DNA of 64,000 bases from CAIVAT01 sp037133475 (GTDB taxonomy: Bacteria; Bacteroidota; Bacteroidia; Bacteroidales; FEN-979), in contig JBAXOB010000008.1 of NCBI GenBank assembly GCA_037133475.1, forward strand, positions 43,954 to 107,953, in the 5' to 3' direction. Made by a program: the position numbers and the translations under genes. Under the pieces are notes generated by a model. It did no database searches. It saw only the letters and a program-made list of their open reading frames with translations, and was not told the DNA's origin. Positions 34,241-45,000 of this stretch are shown here, in pieces (the first letter of the stretch is position 1; every line of letters begins with the position of its first letter).

Positions 34241-35308
34241 CTACCAGACCCCGGCGATCGCGGTTCCGCAGTACCGGCAGGCGCCACCAACCAGTTCATT
34301 GGCCGTTACGCTAAACCCCGAACGCCGGATGATGGTATGGCTGCACGAGGGACAAACCGTGTCCGCCATACCGGGTCCGGGGACATTGCCGATATAAACA
34401 TACTTCATTCCCGCCTGAATGGCGATATTCCTGGCAGTTTCCAGCGTCTGAATCGGGGTGGCCTTATGGTTTAACAGGTGAAACATCGGATGAAACCTGC
34501 TGAAATGAAGCGGCGTGCCGGCAAAACCACTGCTGGCTAACCAGTCGCACATCCGGCCGGTCTCCACGGGATCATCCGTCAGGCCCGGGATAAGCAGGTT
34601 GGTGATTTCAAGCCAGACCCCCGCCTCCTGTAAGGTTTGCAGGGTATCCAGGACGGGTTTGAGATGCCCTCCAAAGTTTTTTTTATACGTTTCGGCAGAG
34701 AATGATTTCAGATCGATATTGGCTGCATCAAGATACCGCGCCAGTTTCCGTAAAGGAGGCTGGCTGATATATCCATTGGAGATCATCAGGTTTCCAAGCC
34801 CGCCGGCCCTGGCAATTTCAGCGGTATCAGCCATATATTCGTAAAAAACCGTAGGCTCTGTGTAGGTGTACGCAATCGAGGCGCACCCGCGGCTGACGGC
34901 CGCCTCAACTACCTCTGCGGGAAGCAGGTCAGTATGTGGCAGGGAAGCAGGCCCCTGCTGGGAAATCTCCCAGTTCTGGCAGTTGCTGCAGGAAAGGTTG
35001 CAGCCGGCAGTGGCGACTGAAAAGCAGGAGGATCCGGGTAAAAAATGGAACAGGGGTTTCTTTTCCACGGGGTCAACATGGGCAGAGCATGGATTCCCGT
35101 AGGCAATGGTAAACAATTTACCATCTCTTGCAACGTGCGTTTTACACCTCCCGGCCATCCCCTCCATCAACAAACAATGATGCGGACAAAGGTTACACCG
35201 GATACCACCGGGCTCCGACCGGAACCATGGCGATTCCCTGCAGTTTCCCGGGTTGCTGCCGGGAAAACCTGCATCGCCGCAAGGCGGGGTTGGTTTTTGG
35301 ATCGGCAT
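34241..35308 (-). CDS. amrS: AmmeMemoRadiSam system radical SAM enzyme AmrS
   Basis: A 355-residue radical SAM protein. The 4Fe-4S motif is Cys103-x3-Cys107-x2-Cys110 (AGCNLSCSNCQNW). Upstream is a Cys-rich segment, RCNLCPHHC ... GRC (Cys38, 41, 45, 55), and the C-terminus is a zinc-ribbon-like double CxxC (VCPSCS, CRYCG). This layout, with YGNPCSAHVDPVEKKPLFHF, is the AmrS family related to pyruvate-formate-lyase-activating enzymes. No signal peptide: cytoplasmic. It is divergent from the AmrB-AmrA fusion gene at 35452. The reaction is unknown; the three-protein system is conserved across bacteria and archaea. Confidence 0.93.
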   Translation of the reverse strand: MPIQKPTPPCGDAGFPGSNPGNCRESPWFRSEPGGIRCNLCPHHCLLMEGMAGRCKTHVARDGKLFTIAYGNPCSAHVDPVEKKPLFHFLPGSSCFSVATAGCNLSCSNCQNWEISQQGPASLPHTDLLPAEVVEAAVSRGCASIAYTYTEPTVFYEYMADTAEIARAGGLGNLMISNGYISQPPLRKLARYLDAANIDLKSFSAETYKKNFGGHLKPVLDTLQTLQEAGVWLEITNLLIPGLTDDPVETGRMCDWLASSGFAGTPLHFSRFHPMFHLLNHKATPIQTLETARNIAIQAGMKYVYIGNVPGPGMADTVCPSCSHTIIRRSGFSVTANELVGGACRYCGTAIAGVW

Positions 35309-35451
35309 TTTGTATCTTTACATTGAATTTCATTCAAACTTACAAAAAAAACGGGTGGGATATGAATTTAAAAAAGCCTGTTGTTCATCAGAGCAATCAC
35401 CACCTTGAAGCATGAACTGGATGACACAGGTTGCCGTTAATTCATAAGCGA

Positions 35452-36948
35452 ATGCAGCAGGCAGTTAAAATTATCATAATTATGGGACTGATATTCAACA
35501 ATCATCGGGAAGCCGGTGCCCAAAACCACGCGGGCAGTGACGACCGGAGACCGGCTGCAGCCGGCCGCTTCTACCCGGCAGATCCGCATGAACTCCGGAC
35601 CATGTTGAAAACTATGTTTTCGGATGCAAAGCCTTGTGAAAACAGCCAGGTACTGGGCATTGTCTGTCCCCATGCAGGTTACGTTTTTTCAGGGACCGTT
35701 GCTGCCAGTGGCATTAACCAGGCTGATCCGGATAAGGAGTATGAAAATGTATTCGTCGTCGGATCAAGTCATTATATCTCGCTTCCGGGCGCCTCCATAT
35801 ACAACAGGGGCGATTACCTTACTCCCCTGGGCAAGGTTAAGGTCAATACCACCCTGGCTGACAAGCTGATCAGCGAAAAACCGGTATTTGCGTTCAACCC
35901 CGGTGCCGACAGGGCGGAGCACTGTATCGAGGTTCAGATCCCATTTTTGCAATATCACCTGAAACCAGGGTTCAAACTGGTTCCGATCGTGATCGGAACA
36001 CAATCGGCATCCACCTGCCGGCTGATTGCAGAGGCGCTGAAACCCTATTTCAATGAACGGAACCTGTTCATTTTCAGCACCGATTTTTCACATTATCCCT
36101 CCTGGGCCGACGCCAGACAGGCTGACAGCGCCACCTGCAAGGCAATCGTTTCAGGCAAACCCGATCAACTGTTACATTTCCTCGAAGAATACAGAAAGAA
36201 AGAGGTCCCGGATCTATCGACAAACCTCTGCGGCTGGACCTCCATTCTTACCATGCTTTACATGACCTCCGGAGATTCCCTGGTAAGGATAAACCCTGTG
36301 CACTACATGAATTCGGGTGATACCGGTTTTGGCGATAAAAAACAGGTGGTAGGCTACTGGTCGCTGGCTATCACCAGACCATTTGATTTCACGCAAAGGG
36401 AGAAGATCTGTTTACTTGACATTGCGCGGAAAACCATTGAAAAATATCTCCGTGAACGGCGGATCCCGGAGCCTGGTCCCGGACTCAGCGCCAATCTTAC
36501 CATTCGGGCTGGCGCTTTTGTGACGCTGAAAGAGCATGGCCAACTCCGCGGCTGTATCGGCAGGTTTACTTCCGACCAGCCCCTATACCAGTTGATCAGC
36601 GACCTGGCCATTGCCTCCGCTACAGAGGATACCCGTTTTGAGCCTGTGGTTCCCGGAGAAACCGACAGCCTTGAAATTGAAATTTCGGTATTATCGCCGC
36701 TTCGGAAAATAAGGTCCGTCGAGGAGGTCGCTCTTGGCAAACACGGGATCTATATCAGGAAAGGAGGCAATTCAGGGACTTTTCTACCACAGGTGGCGGT
36801 TGAAACCGGCTGGACACGGGAGGAGTTCCTGGGTCACTGCGCACGCGACAAGGCCGGGATCGGGTGGAACGGATGGAAAGATGCCGAGCTGTTTGTCTAT
36901 GAAGCCTGCGTGTTTTCAGAAAACGAATTCACCGGCCGCAAAGATTGA
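35452..36948 (+). CDS. AmmeMemoRadiSam system AmrB-AmrA fusion (MEMO1 + AMMECR1)
   Basis: A 498-residue fusion. The MEMO/AmrB domain (about 32-290) has RPAAAGRFYPADPHEL, CPHAGYVFSGTVA, VVGSSHY, DRAEHCIEVQIPFLQYH and STDFSHYPSW. The AMMECR1/AmrA domain (about 310-490) has GAFVTLKEHGQLRGCIGRF, TEDTRFEPV and EISVLSPLRKI. Together with the divergent AmrS gene it completes the AmmeMemoRadiSam set in two genes. The N-terminus is unusual: a hydrophobic stretch (AVKIIIIMGLIF) ends at AGAQ, which resembles a signal peptidase site. The open frame begins with a TTG at 35431; the ATG at 35452 is preferred. Its 3' end overlaps the convergent addB by 20 bases. Confidence 0.9.
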   Translation: MQQAVKIIIIMGLIFNNHREAGAQNHAGSDDRRPAAAGRFYPADPHELRTMLKTMFSDAKPCENSQVLGIVCPHAGYVFSGTVAASGINQADPDKEYENVFVVGSSHYISLPGASIYNRGDYLTPLGKVKVNTTLADKLISEKPVFAFNPGADRAEHCIEVQIPFLQYHLKPGFKLVPIVIGTQSASTCRLIAEALKPYFNERNLFIFSTDFSHYPSWADARQADSATCKAIVSGKPDQLLHFLEEYRKKEVPDLSTNLCGWTSILTMLYMTSGDSLVRINPVHYMNSGDTGFGDKKQVVGYWSLAITRPFDFTQREKICLLDIARKTIEKYLRERRIPEPGPGLSANLTIRAGAFVTLKEHGQLRGCIGRFTSDQPLYQLISDLAIASATEDTRFEPVVPGETDSLEIEISVLSPLRKIRSVEEVALGKHGIYIRKGGNSGTFLPQVAVETGWTREEFLGHCARDKAGIGWNGWKDAELFVYEACVFSENEFTGRKD

Positions 36949-39841
36949 TGTAGGGACAATGTTCGCAGATGTCGGGATCATCCGTCTGGCTGAAGGGGAT
37001 ATCAAGGTTGTAAACCTGTGCCAGTATTTCAAGCAAAACCTTTTCAAAGCTTTCAAGAACCTGGCCGGTAAGAAGGGTTGATAATTTCCCTGGCTCCGCC
37101 CCCGGCACCGATACCGCGGTAAAACCGTTATTGATCCTCTTCAGGGAGATGATGCCGGCGCTGGAACCGGCAGTTCCAACCTTGCTGTTCAGGAGAAATC
37201 CATAGGTCAGCAGCTGGAAGGCGATATTCAGGTCAGGATTTGAAAACAGCTCATCCCAGTCCTGTACCTTGACCTGTTTGGGCTCGGTCGTACCGGTTTT
37301 ATAGTCGATAATTTTCCAGCTTCCCTCCGCTATATCCACCCGGTCGATGAATCCCTTCAACAGGATATCCAGCGTTCCCTCTCCGAACGGGACCGGGATC
37401 ACTTTCTCAATATACTGTTCGAGCATCTCGACTGAAAATGTTTTCCCCGACTGTGCCAAATCCTCTGCCTGGGCAGTTTCGGCATGCAGGAACCTTTTTA
37501 TCATCAATTTGGCAACATTGACAAACAGCAGGTTTTTGCCGTAGGCAATGTCGGAACCGTTGAATTTCTTCCCAAATGCCTGGTCAACAGCCGGCTCAAC
37601 CTTTCCGGCCAATGCTGCAAGAATGGCAGAGGTCATGGGTTGACCGGTATAGGGTTCAAAGAGGCTATGGAGGGCCTCGTGAACGACGCTCCCGAGTATG
37701 GCGGGATCGATCGTGTCGTCCATATCCTCAGGCTCCCGGATGCCTGCAATTTCGGAAAAGTAAAATTTCAGCGTACAGTTGCGGTAGGCATTGAGGGAGG
37801 TAGCTGAAAAGCCCTTCCCTGCTTTGACCTTCATCAATTCAATGGTCTTACCTGTTTTGGCAATTTCAATTACCGGCAAGGGTTCCCTTTGTCCCGGAGG
37901 AGTCGACAGGATGGATTCCGTGATGACGATCTTTGGATTCCACTCAGGCAGTTCGTGAAGGATCTGGCGCAGAAAACGGCTGCGGTCGCCGCCTCCCAGC
38001 TGCTCTGGCTCCGTATTGTATAAGATCCATACATTGCCGGCCCGCTGCAGCAACCTGTAAAAATGGTAAGCATAAACCGAATCCTTATGCCGGTATGTAG
38101 GAAGATCAAAACTTTGCTTGATGTCGAAGGGAATGAAGGAGGCGTTGATCTTCCCGCTGGGAAGCAGATCTTCATTGCATGAAAGGATGATGAGGTTTTC
38201 AAAATCGAGCGTACGGCTCTCCAGCATCCCCATGATCTGCACACCTTTGAGCGGCTCGCCATAGAAGGGAAGACTTACGGCGGAAACCTCCTGGGAATAG
38301 AGTTGGTAAAATGCCGGCAGTTTAAGCTCCGTGGGGAAATCGGTCAGTAAATTGCCCAGTTGGTGCACCACTTTCGAAAAGGCAAACAGGTATTCAAGGT
38401 CAATCCTTGCTCCCGGGGTGACATTACCGGCATAATCCGCTGGTTTACCTTTCGTTTGAGGCTTCATGATGCAAACCCGCAGGTTTTCGATCAGCGTTTT
38501 GAAACAGGTTACTGCATCGGCGGCATGATCCCAGGGGGTCAGCAGGGAGTTCAGAAAGGAAAGGTTTGCAGTCAACAATCCTGGTTTTTCCCGGACCAGG
38601 TCTTCAATCCCGATGAAGATCCTGTGGCCTGCGCTGATGTTTTCAATGGTTTCTTCAAAGGCAGACCCGGTGCCATCCGTCAGCACATGAGCCATCCTGC
38701 GAATATAGGGATGCTGCAACAGGGTCAGCACATCCCTGTAGTAAAATTTCCTGATGCCCTTTGTTGCCAGGTACGAGAATTGAGTTGTATGTAGATGCAA
38801 CTGGAAAACGGTCTCAAACAAGCCAGCCATGGGGGTCTGTTTCAATGCCAAACCCGCTGTGATATTCATTGATTCAACCTCGTCGGGAATTGAATTCAGT
38901 AATGGGACAAGGAGGCCTTCATCGAGCAGGATCACAGCTGTTTTTTCATCGGATTTGCCCCCGATGGCAAGCTGGTGAAGCAGGTTACCGCAATATTTCA
39001 CCTGCCCGATAGGGTCCGGTGCCCCGATGATGCTGATCCTTTTTTCGCCCGTGGCAAAATCATCCGAAATCCACCGGGGCTCCCTGGTTGCCCATTTTCC
39101 GAGCAGCACGCGCAGGAAATCGCCCGCCTCCTGCTGCTTGTTGTCAATATAGTAATGGTCGGCATCCCAAAGCAGCGTGGCCTGGCCATTGTTCTTAAGC
39201 GTCTCTATAATCGTCTCTTCCGCCTTTGTCAGGGCGTTGAACCCGGCAAAGATGAGATGCCTCCATGGCAGGTGATCTTTTGCCGCCTCAATCATGCCGG
39301 CCGCATGCCGAAATGCCAGCCCCTGGTATGCCTGGTTTTTTTTAATCAGCCGTTGTGTCAACCTGGCATAATAGTCATACAATGACTGGTAAAAATGAAG
39401 GTATTTTTTTTCAAACTCCGTGAGGGGCTGGTTGTCAAGGTTCCACAAACTAATAGCCCTGGCTTCGGTGAGCGTTGCAAAAAGTTCCTGCGCATCGGCC
39501 AAATAGCGGTCAACTTCGTTAAAATCGCTGAGGAGCTGGGGAGCCCACCGTAAAAACTCTTCGAAGCTTTGCGCCTTCACCCCCTCTATCTCACGATGAA
39601 CCTCAAACAATTCAAACAACAGGCTCAGGTTATCCACATCCTGCAACCCGCTGATCTCGGCAATAAAATCCTCGATGGAATAGATCACCGGTGCCCAGGA
39701 GACCTTCCCGATCTCTTCACCCAGGTATTTCCTGAGAAAAAGCCCTCCCCGGCGATTCGGAAGGATGATGCATACATCGGCCAGACCATCGCCATATTGG
39801 GCGATCAGGTACCGTGCAGTTTGCTTCAGGAATGGAACCAT
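36929..39841 (-). CDS. addB: AddB-like helicase-nuclease subunit with iron-sulfur PD-(D/E)XK nuclease
   Basis: A 970-residue protein, second subunit of an AddAB double-strand-break repair enzyme. The N-terminal inactive-helicase region starts IILPNRRGGLFLRKYLG. The C-terminal nuclease has ILGSVVHEALHSLFEPY, FIDRVDIAEG and IIDYKTGTTE (catalytic D and DYK). The iron-sulfur cysteines are one before the nuclease (RNCTLKFYFSE) and three at the extreme C-terminus (ICEHCPYINLC). The sequence is divergent from E. coli or Bacillus proteins, as usual for Bacteroidota. It is the last gene of the addA-amgK/rapZ-murU-addB run. Its end overlaps the convergent AmrB-AmrA gene. Confidence 0.85.
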   Translation of the reverse strand: MVPFLKQTARYLIAQYGDGLADVCIILPNRRGGLFLRKYLGEEIGKVSWAPVIYSIEDFIAEISGLQDVDNLSLLFELFEVHREIEGVKAQSFEEFLRWAPQLLSDFNEVDRYLADAQELFATLTEARAISLWNLDNQPLTEFEKKYLHFYQSLYDYYARLTQRLIKKNQAYQGLAFRHAAGMIEAAKDHLPWRHLIFAGFNALTKAEETIIETLKNNGQATLLWDADHYYIDNKQQEAGDFLRVLLGKWATREPRWISDDFATGEKRISIIGAPDPIGQVKYCGNLLHQLAIGGKSDEKTAVILLDEGLLVPLLNSIPDEVESMNITAGLALKQTPMAGLFETVFQLHLHTTQFSYLATKGIRKFYYRDVLTLLQHPYIRRMAHVLTDGTGSAFEETIENISAGHRIFIGIEDLVREKPGLLTANLSFLNSLLTPWDHAADAVTCFKTLIENLRVCIMKPQTKGKPADYAGNVTPGARIDLEYLFAFSKVVHQLGNLLTDFPTELKLPAFYQLYSQEVSAVSLPFYGEPLKGVQIMGMLESRTLDFENLIILSCNEDLLPSGKINASFIPFDIKQSFDLPTYRHKDSVYAYHFYRLLQRAGNVWILYNTEPEQLGGGDRSRFLRQILHELPEWNPKIVITESILSTPPGQREPLPVIEIAKTGKTIELMKVKAGKGFSATSLNAYRNCTLKFYFSEIAGIREPEDMDDTIDPAILGSVVHEALHSLFEPYTGQPMTSAILAALAGKVEPAVDQAFGKKFNGSDIAYGKNLLFVNVAKLMIKRFLHAETAQAEDLAQSGKTFSVEMLEQYIEKVIPVPFGEGTLDILLKGFIDRVDIAEGSWKIIDYKTGTTEPKQVKVQDWDELFSNPDLNIAFQLLTYGFLLNSKVGTAGSSAGIISLKRINNGFTAVSVPGAEPGKLSTLLTGQVLESFEKVLLEILAQVYNLDIPFSQTDDPDICEHCPYINLCGR

Positions 39842-39877
39842 ACTATCAAAAATTAACCAACTATGAATTTTTTTGCA

Positions 39878-40576
39878 TTATCCGCCATTCGCCGTCATCC
39901 GCCCAACATCCTTCCATATCTTCCCTTCATCAAGGTACCCGAGAATTTTCTGCCCTGCAGCAAGCCGCAGGTACATCCCCGTCAGGGAAAACCGCCCCTT
40001 TTCCGTGACACTGGAAAATATTTCCGGTGAGATAACCTGGATGCCACTGAAGGCGAAAGGCGACAACAATGGCGCATCACGTGAGATTTTCCGCTCGCCG
40101 GTAGTAATATTCTCCCAGCCACAAAGCTGCATCGACCTGTCAAACAGGAGGTAACGGGATGTCTGGCGATCCCTGACCGCAAGGGTCGCCAGTGCGTGCG
40201 ACTCCCGGTGAAAGAGCTCCATGGCCAACAGGTCAAGGTCGGACAGGATGTCAACATTGCGGATTACAGCACTTTCATTCCCGGTGAAAAACCAGGCAGC
40301 CTTTTTCACCCCGCCGCCGGTTTCCAGCAACTCCCCCGTTTCATCGGAAATGGTGATCTTCAATCCGAAATTCTCATGCTGCCTTAGAAAATCGATGATC
40401 TGGACCGCAAAATGGTGAACATTGATAATCACCTCGTGAATCCCCGCGTGCTTCAGATGAAGAAGGGAATGTTCCAAAAGTGTTTTCCCCTCCACTTCAA
40501 ACAAGGCTTTCGGGTGCAGATCGGTAAAGGGCTTCAGACGTGTACCCAGTCCGGCTGCCAGGATCATTGCTTTCAT
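39878..40576 (-). CDS. murU: Sugar-1-phosphate nucleotidyltransferase, MurU-like
   Basis: A 232-residue NTP-transferase. The signature MILAAGLGTRLKPFTDLHPKAL (read as MILAAGLGTRLKPFT then DLHPKAL) is at residues 4-25, followed by VIINVHHFAVQI, ISDETGELLETGGGVKKA and a VIRNVDILSDLD metal-binding block. MurU converts N-acetylmuramate-1-phosphate and UTP to UDP-MurNAc in cell-wall recycling. The adjacent AmgK-like kinase, whose end overlaps this start by four bases, supplies the expected substrate, which favours MurU over a mannose- or glucose-specific enzyme. No hexapeptide acetyltransferase domain is present. Confidence 0.82.
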   Translation of the reverse strand: MKAMILAAGLGTRLKPFTDLHPKALFEVEGKTLLEHSLLHLKHAGIHEVIINVHHFAVQIIDFLRQHENFGLKITISDETGELLETGGGVKKAAWFFTGNESAVIRNVDILSDLDLLAMELFHRESHALATLAVRDRQTSRYLLFDRSMQLCGWENITTGERKISRDAPLLSPFAFSGIQVISPEIFSSVTEKGRFSLTGMYLRLAAGQKILGYLDEGKIWKDVGRMTANGG

Positions 40577-42018
40577 GCCGGTACGTTTGATTTGCCTTCC
40601 TGCTCCAGGTGCCTGACCACCGTAGCGACCCGGTAATGTTCTTTCAGATAGGCTGCAAGTTGCTGTGCACAGTATACCGACCGGTGTTGCCCGCCTGTAC
40701 AGCCAAAAGAGACCATGAGATGTTCGAATCCCCGTTCGCCATAGGTATGCACACTCTGGCCAACGAGCGCAAATACGTGGTTCAGGAACATCTCTACCGG
40801 CGGTTCACTTTTCAGGAAATCGATCACCGGCTGATCCATGCCCGTAAACCTGCGGTACTCCTCGAACCTGCCGGGATTTGGAAGCGCACGGCAGTCGAAT
40901 ACAAAACCGCCGCCATGACCCGAAGTATCCTGAGGAATAGCCTTTTTATAGGAGAAACTGTTGATGGTCACCGTTAATGCAGAATGCATCCTGTCTTTTA
41001 AATATATATCTGGCCCTGATATCATTTGATCGATCACCTCCATCAATGAATCAAGGCCGAAACCGATCTTTCCCTGTTCCCGCAGGTAACGCAGGTTGCG
41101 GAAAGCAAAAGGGATGCTCTGCAGGAAATGGGCCTTGTTTTCATAGTATCCCCTGAACCCATAGGCGCCAAGTGCCTGGAGGATGCGGATGAGGACGAAA
41201 CCATAATAATTTTTCAGGAACCGCTCCCTGTCAACAGGATAGGCTTCCTCCAGTTTGCCCAGGTAATAGCGCAGCAGTTCCCCCCTCACCGGAAACGGGA
41301 TATCTGCCTTTGCATCGGTAAGCAGCGATGCCAGGTCATATTGAAGCGCCCCCTTTCTGCCCCCCTGGTAGTCGATGAACCAGGGCTCACCATCAAGGAT
41401 CATGATATTACGGGATTGAAAATCACGGTACAGGAAAAATTCCGGGGCATCTTCAGTCAGCAGGTCGCACAGGGCGGTAAAATCATCCTCAAGCGCCTGT
41501 TCGTCGAAAGGCACCTTTGCCAGTTTCAGAAAGTAGTATTTGAAATAGTTCAGGTCCCACATCATCGATTGCCTGTCGAAAACGGCACGGGGGTAGCAGA
41601 GGCCGTAATCGATATTTTTCCCGGCCTTAACCTGGAAAACCACAAGCCAGTCAATCGCTTTTTTATAAAGCGCAACAATTTCTGCCGGGAAATGATCCTC
41701 CGGGGAACGTTTCGCGGTTAACAATTGGAATAGCGTTTGATCACCAAGGTCAGACAGCAGGTAAATACGCTGGCCGGCATTTTCGGCAAGCACTTCGGGA
41801 ACGGGTAACCCGTCGGCCAGGAATTGACGGGAAAAGGCAATAAAGGCCAGGTTCTCAGAAAAATTATCGTTATGTACCCCCACCACCGTTCCCCCCTGGC
41901 CGAAAATCCTGTAATAAGTTCTGTAGGAGCCCGAACCAGCAAGCTTCACCAGTGTTGTTGCAGGGCAACCGCACCAGCCGGCATAGAGGCTGGAAAGACT
42001 TTTAATTATATCATCCAT
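40573..42018 (-). CDS. Fusion of AmgK-like sugar kinase and RapZ C-terminal domain
   Basis: A 481-residue two-domain protein. Residues about 1-325 resemble the aminoglycoside-phosphotransferase fold of AmgK (anomeric MurNAc/GlcNAc kinase): AGSGSYRTYYRIF, IYLLSDLGDQTLF, the catalytic loop LYRDFQSRNIMI (Tyr in place of the usual His of HRD) and the metal-binding IDYQGG. Residues about 345-475 are the RapZ C-terminal domain: TINSFSYKKAIP, FVFDCRALPNPG, and SFGCTGGQHRSVYCAQQL. The ATP-binding N-terminal half of RapZ is missing. In E. coli the RapZ C-terminal domain binds glucosamine-6-phosphate, so sensing of amino-sugar status by the kinase is plausible. Stop overlaps the murU start; addA ends 24 bases upstream. 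Confidence 0.83.
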   Translation of the reverse strand: MDDIIKSLSSLYAGWCGCPATTLVKLAGSGSYRTYYRIFGQGGTVVGVHNDNFSENLAFIAFSRQFLADGLPVPEVLAENAGQRIYLLSDLGDQTLFQLLTAKRSPEDHFPAEIVALYKKAIDWLVVFQVKAGKNIDYGLCYPRAVFDRQSMMWDLNYFKYYFLKLAKVPFDEQALEDDFTALCDLLTEDAPEFFLYRDFQSRNIMILDGEPWFIDYQGGRKGALQYDLASLLTDAKADIPFPVRGELLRYYLGKLEEAYPVDRERFLKNYYGFVLIRILQALGAYGFRGYYENKAHFLQSIPFAFRNLRYLREQGKIGFGLDSLMEVIDQMISGPDIYLKDRMHSALTVTINSFSYKKAIPQDTSGHGGGFVFDCRALPNPGRFEEYRRFTGMDQPVIDFLKSEPPVEMFLNHVFALVGQSVHTYGERGFEHLMVSFGCTGGQHRSVYCAQQLAAYLKEHYRVATVVRHLEQEGKSNVPA

Positions 42019-42042
42019 TCATTTTTTGTTAGATTGATTAAA

Positions 42043-45000
42043 TCACACCTCAACGACCGTTACCTCCGGTTCCAGGTAAACTAGCGCCCTGCGGATATGC
42101 AGGTACCCCATCTCCTCCAGGTAACCGGCATAGCGGATCAGCTGTTCCTTATGCTCTTCAAGGGGTTTGCCACTTTTATAATCGAGAATCGTAACCTGTT
42201 CGCCATCAAAAACAACCCGGTCAGGACGATAAAAGGAACCCTGCGGCAGCAGGATCTCGGCCTCGGTCTTCACCCGCACCTGGTCGCTGAACAGGCGTGA
42301 GAGCTGCGGATAGCAGATCACCGAAGTCAGCAATTTTTCCAAATTTTCACAATCCTCATTTCCGATAAGGCCGGTTGATGTTGCTTTTGTCAACGCCTTC
42401 GCAATATCTTTTTCCGTTTTGATCCATGAAAGCAGGGTATGGACCCTGTTTCCCCACTGGGGTTTACCGCCATCGGCATCAGTTCCCCACAATTGGGGAG
42501 CCCGCATCCTGATATGTATTTTTTCACGCCAATCGATGTTAATCAAATTATTGGCAAGTATTATATTAATCTTTTCTTTATGTGATTTTATTACATGATC
42601 TGACAGATAGCCAAATTCATAAACAGATTTATTTTCTTCCCAAATCCCTTCACTTTTTACAAAAAAATCAAAAAACCGGGGCCATGAATCGGGAATATCC
42701 CTTGAGACGGCGGGGGCTTTTGTAAGGATGTATAACCGCTCTTCGGGTCTTGTCATCGCAACGTACAGCAGGTTAAGGATGTCAAGCATCGATTTTTGCT
42801 GCTCATCGGAATAGAGTTCCCTGTAAACTGTCGATTCCATCTCCTTGTCACTTCGCAGAATGGCCGTTTCGAGTCCGGAGGCAACCACGGGATCAAGGCT
42901 GACCCATAGATGGGTTTTGGTATTTTTCCTGCCTTCGAGTGCATAAGGCATGATGACTACAGGAAATTGCAATCCTTTGGCTTTATGGATTGTAGTCACT
43001 CTTACCGCATCAATCCCTTCAGGCACGATAATCGAAACCTTGTCTTTGTTTTTCTCCCACCAGGCAAGGAATTCCAGGGAACTGGTGGAGGTTTTGACCG
43101 AAAATTTCAGGACAGCATCCAGGAAGAACTGGACATAGGCATCGCTCTCCCTGTTAAGGCCAAATTTTCGGAGGAGCGCCTCGCAGAGGTCAAAGACGGG
43201 GAGCAGGGCAAAATCGTCGTTAAGGGAGCGGATCCCGGCCGAACCAGCTTCAATATTCTCCAGAAACTGCCTGATCTCCTCCACTACCACATCATGCTGC
43301 GGTTCGAAGAGATACCTCAGGCAGGCAACCAAAAACCTTACTTTGGGAGAATTAGCCACCAGCAATGATTCGGCAGAGAGCACGCCGATGCCGTTTTCCA
43401 GCAGGAAACGTGCAATCTTGCTGGCATTGCGGTTACTTCTGCAAAGAATGGCGATGTCGTTGAGACTGTATTGATTGCGCTGGTTCTCCCTGATGATCTC
43501 AAGGATATTCACAAATGTAAACTCATCATAGCGTGCCGCACTCTCTCCCCTTTCAAGAAAGGAGAGCCTTATATAACCTCCCGTATCTTCCGGGTTAAAA
43601 ACCTGCGTTAATCCTGAATAGATATCTTCTTTGCCGTTTGAAAGGACATTACCCGCTATTTTGCTGAAGAAGCGGTTGTTAAAATCAACGATTTCGGCTT
43701 TCGAACGGAAGTTGCTGTCAAGGTTTACAGGCTTGAACGAACGGGTAAGAGCCTGTTCCCTCTGCTGCAAAACCATGTTGTTGAGACTGCCTGGAATGGC
43801 GGGAAGAACGGTGAATTGCTCCACGTCGCCGCCCCGCCACCGGTAAATGGCCTGTTTCCCGTCGCCCACCACCATGTTGAAATAACCTCCGGCCAAAGCA
43901 TTCTCTATCAGCGGAATATAGTTCATCCACTGTAATGCCGAAGTATCCTGGAATTCGTCGATAAAAAGGTGATGGTACTTTTCTCCCAGCCGCTCATAGA
44001 TAAAGGGCACCGGCTCATTCATGACCACACCCGCGATCCGCGCGTTGAACTCCGAAATATGCACGAGGTTATTCTGTTGTTTGAACTGGTTGAGTACCTT
44101 TTCAATTTCATTGAGAACGGCAAGCGGGTAGATCGTTTTGGCAAGCAACTTCTGCAGCATATAGGCAGGTTTGCTCTGTTCGAATTCGGTCCTGAGCTTC
44201 CCGTAAATCCCGGTCAGCCCAGGTTTGATGGCATCAATCTCGTTCTTCAAAGCAGGTGCTGCCTTGGCGGAACACCATTTATCCTCCTCCAGTGTGGCCA
44301 TCACAAAGGAGTTGGGTTCCAGCTTATCCATCCTGCCTGCTGCCAGGTTCATAAAGTACTTCCAAATCCCTTTTTCTCCCTGGTAAAAGGCCGATGAGGG
44401 GATATCCCTGCTCCTGATCATCGCGGCAGCCTGAAGTCCCAGCTCCCTGATATCCTTTTCAAACCTGCGCAGGCTGATATAGAGATTTTCCGATATCCTC
44501 TGAAAATCAGACAGTGATAACTGTTTGATTTTAAGAATCTGACTTTGCCCCTCTTCATCCATCAATATATGGGCAAAACTGGCCAGGATGAAATCAATGT
44601 TCCATCCGCGGTCCTCATCCATGCGGGTTTCAAGAAAGTTAACAAGCAGTGCTGTCAGGTCGGCGTCATCGCCTACCCTGTCGAGTAAAAGGTCAACCGC
44701 GGTGGCGAGCATCTCATCCCCGTCCAATTCCACGTTGAAGTTTACCGGCAGGCCGAAATCATGGGCAAAGGTGCGGATGAGTTTATGTGAAAAACTGTCG
44801 ATGGTCCCGATCGCAAAATCTGCATAATTATGGAGGATCATCTCCAATGAAAGGGCCGAGATACGTGCTATTTCGGAGCGGGTCAGCCCGGTCTCTTCCA
44901 GCAGGATGGGCAGCAGGGTCCCGCTGACCATTTTATTTTCCGACTCTTCCCCTTTCGCCAGCTCTTCCAGTCCGCCGAGGATACGCTCCTTCATCTCGTT

